Assembly: GCA_964551735.1 (NCBI GenBank)
Contig: CAZKEF010000004.1
Coordinates: 1 to 64,000 of the forward strand
Origin: DAOUAT01 sp964551735
Lineage (GTDB): Bacteria > Chloroflexota > Anaerolineae > CG2-30-64-16
DNA length: 64,000 nt
Reading direction: 5' to 3'
Below the pieces are notes generated by a model. That model saw only the letters and a list, made by a program, of their open reading frames with translations, was not told the origin of the DNA and searched no databases. The position numbers and the translations under genes were made by a program. This document shows positions 60,871 to 64,000 of the stretch, piece after piece. The first letter of the stretch is position 1; each line of letters begins with the position of its first letter.

Positions 60871-62351
60871 ACACCGCCCGAACAGCCAGACCTGCCGCCG
60901 AACTGGGAGCGCTGCTCGCCGCAGGGCCGGGGGAGCGCGTCGCGTTCGCACCCTCCGCCGGCGCGCCGGCCCGCCTGGCTGAGAGCCTGGTGGCGCTGGC
61001 CAACGCGCACGGGGGCGTGCTGCTGATCGGCGCCAGCGCCGGCGGCAAGGCGCTGGGGGTTGAAGATCCCGACGCGGCGCGGGCCGCGGTGCAGGCAGCC
61101 GGCCTGCTGGCCGCGCCACCCCTCATCCTGCCCTTGCCCCGCATAACGGCCGTGGAGGGCAAAACGTTGTGCGTGGTCGAGGTGCCGCCCGGCCTGCCCC
61201 ACGCCTACAGCCTCAACGGCCGCTACCTGACCCGTAGCGCGGCCGGCAACCGGCTGCTCAGCCCGTCCGAGCTGGCCGCCTTGCTGCTGGCCCGCGACGA
61301 GGCGGGCTTTGAAGCGCGGCCCGCGCCAACGGCCACCCTGGCCGACCTGGACATAGCCCTGGTGGACGCGTATCTGGCCGCGCTGAACACCCCACCCGGC
61401 GAGGATTGGCAGTGCATCCTGCTGGCCCGCGGCGCCCTGGCGAACGCAGCTCAACCCCAGCGCACGCACAGCACCGACATTGAAGGTGCATCGAGCGGCG
61501 CGTCCTCCGCACCGCGTCTCCCCCTCTCCCCATCCCCCCATCCCCCGACGCCCACCTATGCCGGCATCTTGTTGTTCGGCCGCCAGCCTCAGCGCTTCGT
61601 GCGCAACGCGCAGATCAGCCTGGTGCGCTATGCTGGCCCGACCATGAGCGATGAGTTCCTGCGCCACGACGCGTCCGGCCCCCTGCCCGACCAGATCCGC
61701 CAGGCCGAGGCATTTGTGACCGCTAATATGCGGCGAGGAATGCGACTTAGCGGCTTCACGCGGGTTGAAACGACCGAGTACCCGCTCCCCGTCGTGCGCG
61801 AGGCCATCGTCAACGCGGTCGCGCATCGAGACTACGCTATCCGCGGGGACAACATCCGCGTCCTGATGTTCAGCAACCACATGGAGATCTACAGCCCTGG
61901 CCGCCTGCCCGGCCACGTGACGCTGGACAACCTGCTGCAAGAACGTTTCTCGCGCAACGAAGCCATCGTGCAGGCGCTGTCAGACCTGGGCTTCGTGGAG
62001 CGGCTGGGATACGGCATTGACCGCATGGTGGCGGCCATGGCCGAGGCCGGCCTGCCCGCGCCGACTTTCGAGGAGACCGTAGCTGGCTTCAAAGTCACCC
62101 TGCGCGGCCGCGGGGACGATCTGGTCAGCGCTGAGTCGGCCCCACGCTGGGGCAACCGCCGCCTGAACCCCCGTCAGGAGCGCGCCCTCGCCTACCTGGC
62201 CGAACACGGCGCCATTACCAACCGCGAGTTCCGCGATCTCACCCCCGACGTCAGCGATGAAACCATCCGCCGCGAGCTGGCCGACATGGTGGACCAGGGC
62301 CTGATCGTGAAGGTGGGGGATCGAAAAGCCACGTACTATATCTTGAAGTGA
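60867..62351 (+). CDS. AlbA/Schlafen-type ATP-binding regulator with winged helix
   Basis: 494 residues from GTG 60867, overlapping the preceding stop. A diverged AlbA_2 domain (about 1-130: ARLAESLVALANAHGGVLLI, GASAGGKALGVEDPDAARAA), then HATPase_c_4 (about 280-420: VETTEYPLPVVREAIVNAVA, HRDYAIRGDNIRVLMFSNHM, DLGFVERLGYGIDRMV). A C-terminal winged helix (about 435-494: RQERALAYLAEHGAITNREF, VSDETIRRELADMVDQGLIV) closes it. Usually annotated as a transcriptional regulator. Residues about 208-232 (TDIEGASSGASSAPRLPLSP) are a repeat-derived insert. Operon with lon suggests a proteostasis-linked regulator. Confidence 0.82.
   Translation: MNTARTARPAAELGALLAAGPGERVAFAPSAGAPARLAESLVALANAHGGVLLIGASAGGKALGVEDPDAARAAVQAAGLLAAPPLILPLPRITAVEGKTLCVVEVPPGLPHAYSLNGRYLTRSAAGNRLLSPSELAALLLARDEAGFEARPAPTATLADLDIALVDAYLAALNTPPGEDWQCILLARGALANAAQPQRTHSTDIEGASSGASSAPRLPLSPSPHPPTPTYAGILLFGRQPQRFVRNAQISLVRYAGPTMSDEFLRHDASGPLPDQIRQAEAFVTANMRRGMRLSGFTRVETTEYPLPVVREAIVNAVAHRDYAIRGDNIRVLMFSNHMEIYSPGRLPGHVTLDNLLQERFSRNEAIVQALSDLGFVERLGYGIDRMVAAMAEAGLPAPTFEETVAGFKVTLRGRGDDLVSAESAPRWGNRRLNPRQERALAYLAEHGAITNREFRDLTPDVSDETIRRELADMVDQGLIVKVGDRKATYYILK
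61515..61552 (+). repeat. octamer microsatellite in the AlbA/HATPase gene
   Basis: ctctcccc, catccccc-type units translated as LPLSPSPHPPTPT, inserted between GASSAPR and TYAGILLFGRQP. Confidence 0.7.
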
Positions 62352-62463
62352 CGCGCGCTTCTATGCTTCATGACGGATGAAACGCAGATTTCCAAGCGTT
62401 CCCTGGCCCCCCGTATTTCCGTCAGGTCCGCGTTTCTCAGCCTTTCCTCCCACCGCCGCACGT

Positions 62464-62492
62464 TTGACAATACAAACAAAACACAATATCAT
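62464..62492 (+). promoter_or_regulatory. sigma-70 promoter of the HMG-CoA reductase gene
   Basis: TTGACA (62464-62469), a 17-base spacer and TATCAT (62487-62492), 78 bases before the ATG in an unusually AT-rich stretch. Confidence 0.8.
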
Positions 62493-62569
62493 TTCGTAAG
62501 AAACACAACCAGTTGCCGTGTTCGTTACATTCATCGCTTGCCTGCGGCCAACAAGAAGGAGACCAAGCC

Positions 62570-64000
62570 ATGTTGATCCCCAGCCTCCTCCTGAAGAAGC
62601 TGTACACCTTAGGCAGCCTGAAAAACACACCACAGGGTGTCACATTCTCGATCAAGAATCGCTTGAGCGACGCGGAATTGGTCGCTTTGCGCAGCGTCAC
62701 CGTGGATGGCCGCGAGGTTCCGCTAGACGCCATCCGGTTGACATTGGTTGATGGCCGTGTCCTGGCGCCAGAAGAGATCACTGCCAGCCGGCCGCTAACC
62801 TTCCCGCTGCGTGCGGTGGTGGACGTGCAGGCCGGCATCCCCGCCCTGGCCGACGGCAAGCACGCCATCGGCATCTCATTCGAGTCGAGACCGTTCGGCA
62901 GGTTGCAGTTCGTGATCGAGGACGCGATCGCCCAGACGCCAGAAAACGAGATACGCATCCCCCGCAGCACCACAGATGACTACGCCGACGACGTGATCCA
63001 AGAACGCCAGCGCTTCGTCGAGCAGTTTTCCAGTGTCAAGCCACAGCACCTGTGGCGCTATTCTTTCGACGCGCAGCGTGTCAAGGGCAATTGTGAGAAC
63101 TTCACCGGCGCCGCACAGGTGCCGTTGGGCTTTGCCGGTCCGCTGCGGATCAACGGTGAGCACGCGCAGGGCGAGTTCCTCATCCCATTGGCCACGGCCG
63201 AAGGCACGCTGGTGGCCTCGTACAACCGCGGGATGAAAGTGCTCAACCAGTGCGGCGGGGTCAAATGCACCGTGGTGGATGATGCCATGCAACGCGCGCC
63301 GGTTTTCGTCTTTGACGACGCCCGCGGGGCGCGCGACTTTGTGCAGTGGGTGCAAGCCAACTTCACCAAACTCAAGGAAGAAGCCGAAGCGACCTCGAAA
63401 GTCGCAAAGCTCCTGTACATTGACCCCTTCCTGGCAAACAAGTTCGCCTATCTGCGCTTCAACTTCCAAACCGGCGACGCGGCCGGACAGAACATGGTGG
63501 GCCGCGCCACCTTCGCCGCGTGCAGTTGGATCATTGACCGCTACCCCGGCATCCGACGCTTCTACCTGGAATCCAACTTCGCCACCGACAAGAAAGCCTC
63601 GCAGATCAACATCATGCGCACGCGCGGCAAGCGGGTCACGGCAGAAGCGCTGATCAAACGCGAGGTGTTGATCCAGCAGTTGCGCGTTGAACCGGAGCAG
63701 TTGGCTTATCATGCCGGCGTCGCCAACGTCGGCGCGTTCCTGTCGGGCGCGAACAACAACGGCCTGCACGCGGCCAACGCGATCACCGCCATGTTCATCG
63801 CCACCGGCCAGGATGTGGCCAACGTGGCCGAATCCTCCGCCGGCATCATCTACTCGGAGTTGACGCCCGCGCGCGACCTGTATCTCTCGCTCACCCTGCC
63901 CTCGCTGATCGTCGCCACCTACGGCGGTGGCACTGGCCTGGCCACCCAGCGCGAGTGCCTGGAGATCCTGGGCAGTTACGGCCGCGGCTATGTCCGGAAA
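62570..64000 (+). CDS. hydroxymethylglutaryl-CoA reductase, partial at window end
   Basis: 477 residues visible from ATG 62570 (AAGGAG upstream); no stop before base 64000. Residues 1-~125 are an unusual extension (LLLKKLYTLGSLKNTPQGVT, VRSVTVDGREVPLDA-like sequence) not found in classical class I or II enzymes. The catalytic part follows: GNCENFTGAAQVPLGFAGPL (176 on), LIPLATAEGTLVASYNRGMK with Glu211, GDAAGQNMVGRATFAA, ESNFATDKKASQIN, and FIATGQDVANVAESSAG. It reduces HMG-CoA to mevalonate with NAD(P)H for isoprenoids. It has its own strong promoter. The rest, with the catalytic His region, lies outside the window. Confidence 0.88.
   Translation, partial: MLIPSLLLKKLYTLGSLKNTPQGVTFSIKNRLSDAELVALRSVTVDGREVPLDAIRLTLVDGRVLAPEEITASRPLTFPLRAVVDVQAGIPALADGKHAIGISFESRPFGRLQFVIEDAIAQTPENEIRIPRSTTDDYADDVIQERQRFVEQFSSVKPQHLWRYSFDAQRVKGNCENFTGAAQVPLGFAGPLRINGEHAQGEFLIPLATAEGTLVASYNRGMKVLNQCGGVKCTVVDDAMQRAPVFVFDDARGARDFVQWVQANFTKLKEEAEATSKVAKLLYIDPFLANKFAYLRFNFQTGDAAGQNMVGRATFAACSWIIDRYPGIRRFYLESNFATDKKASQINIMRTRGKRVTAEALIKREVLIQQLRVEPEQLAYHAGVANVGAFLSGANNNGLHAANAITAMFIATGQDVANVAESSAGIIYSELTPARDLYLSLTLPSLIVATYGGGTGLATQRECLEILGSYGRGYVRK

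Noticed and set aside
60780..61940. 386-codon minus-strand frame opposite the AlbA/HATPase gene
   Set aside because: Shadow; the plus strand has ordered domains and coupled start.

Overview
The window is GC-rich, densely coded bacterial DNA. It looks like a Chloroflexota genome, most likely an Anaerolineae/Caldilineae-type lineage. This is an inference from gene style: RHS debris, Pro/Thr/Ala-linked lipoproteins, DUF2079 and GT39-type membrane proteins, STAND ATPases, a class I-like HMG-CoA reductase, and an unusually heavy load of short dispersed repeats that sit between and inside genes. I found no rRNA, tRNA, CRISPR array, prophage or replication origin.

Layout. 1-2.8 kb holds two decayed RHS C-terminal modules with a small membrane protein between them (possible immunity partner). 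2.9-14.1 kb is mostly housekeeping metabolism: a haem-binding lipoprotein, a split saccharopine pathway (lysine-ketoglutarate reductase plus saccharopine dehydrogenase), YjbQ, an alpha/beta hydrolase, a GH13 amylase, a cupin, a Sua5-M28 peptidase-membrane protein operon and an ECF sigma factor. 14.3-24 kb encodes lipid and envelope functions: an LpxL-like acyltransferase operon, a three-gene ABC-2 exporter, an MFS transporter, PlsC, a lipid kinase and a membrane HExxH protein. 24.2-28.1 kb has a multi-SH3b L,D-transpeptidase and a MutS-related ATPase. 28.1-35.1 kb is the accessory region: tandem 80-bp palindromic repeats, small membrane and zinc-ribbon proteins, broken toxin-antitoxin genes, a damaged IS110 element, and a mazEF module with a readable promoter/operator inside directly repeated 260-bp DNA. 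35.1-37.9 kb returns to core genes (DEAD-box helicase, long HPF, low-molecular-weight phosphatase).

37.9-46.9 kb is a minus-strand surface-glycan cluster (two GT2s, GT39, DUF2079, a lipoprotein) with an embedded Dam-type methylase. 47.0-51.5 kb carries the most unusual pair: a membrane protein with fourteen propeller blades, a Y_Y_Y domain, one TM helix and a cytoplasmic AAA/STAND ATPase, followed by a soluble companion ATPase. The outside half looks like a hybrid two-component sensor, but the kinase is replaced by an ATPase. 51.8-55.4 kb has a LysM protein and a large membrane protein ending in an ILEI/FAM3-like domain. 55.6-64 kb has folC, a lon-unknown-AlbA/HATPase operon with overlapping stop and start codons, and an HMG-CoA reductase cut by the window edge.

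The recurring theme is repeat biology. At least three families (a ~25-bp element, 7/8-bp microsatellites, and a longer 'ggctgaagcctc' element) have inserted inside reading frames. Most sit in frame in loops of glycosyltransferases and metabolic enzymes; one insertion is frame-shifting in the transposase.
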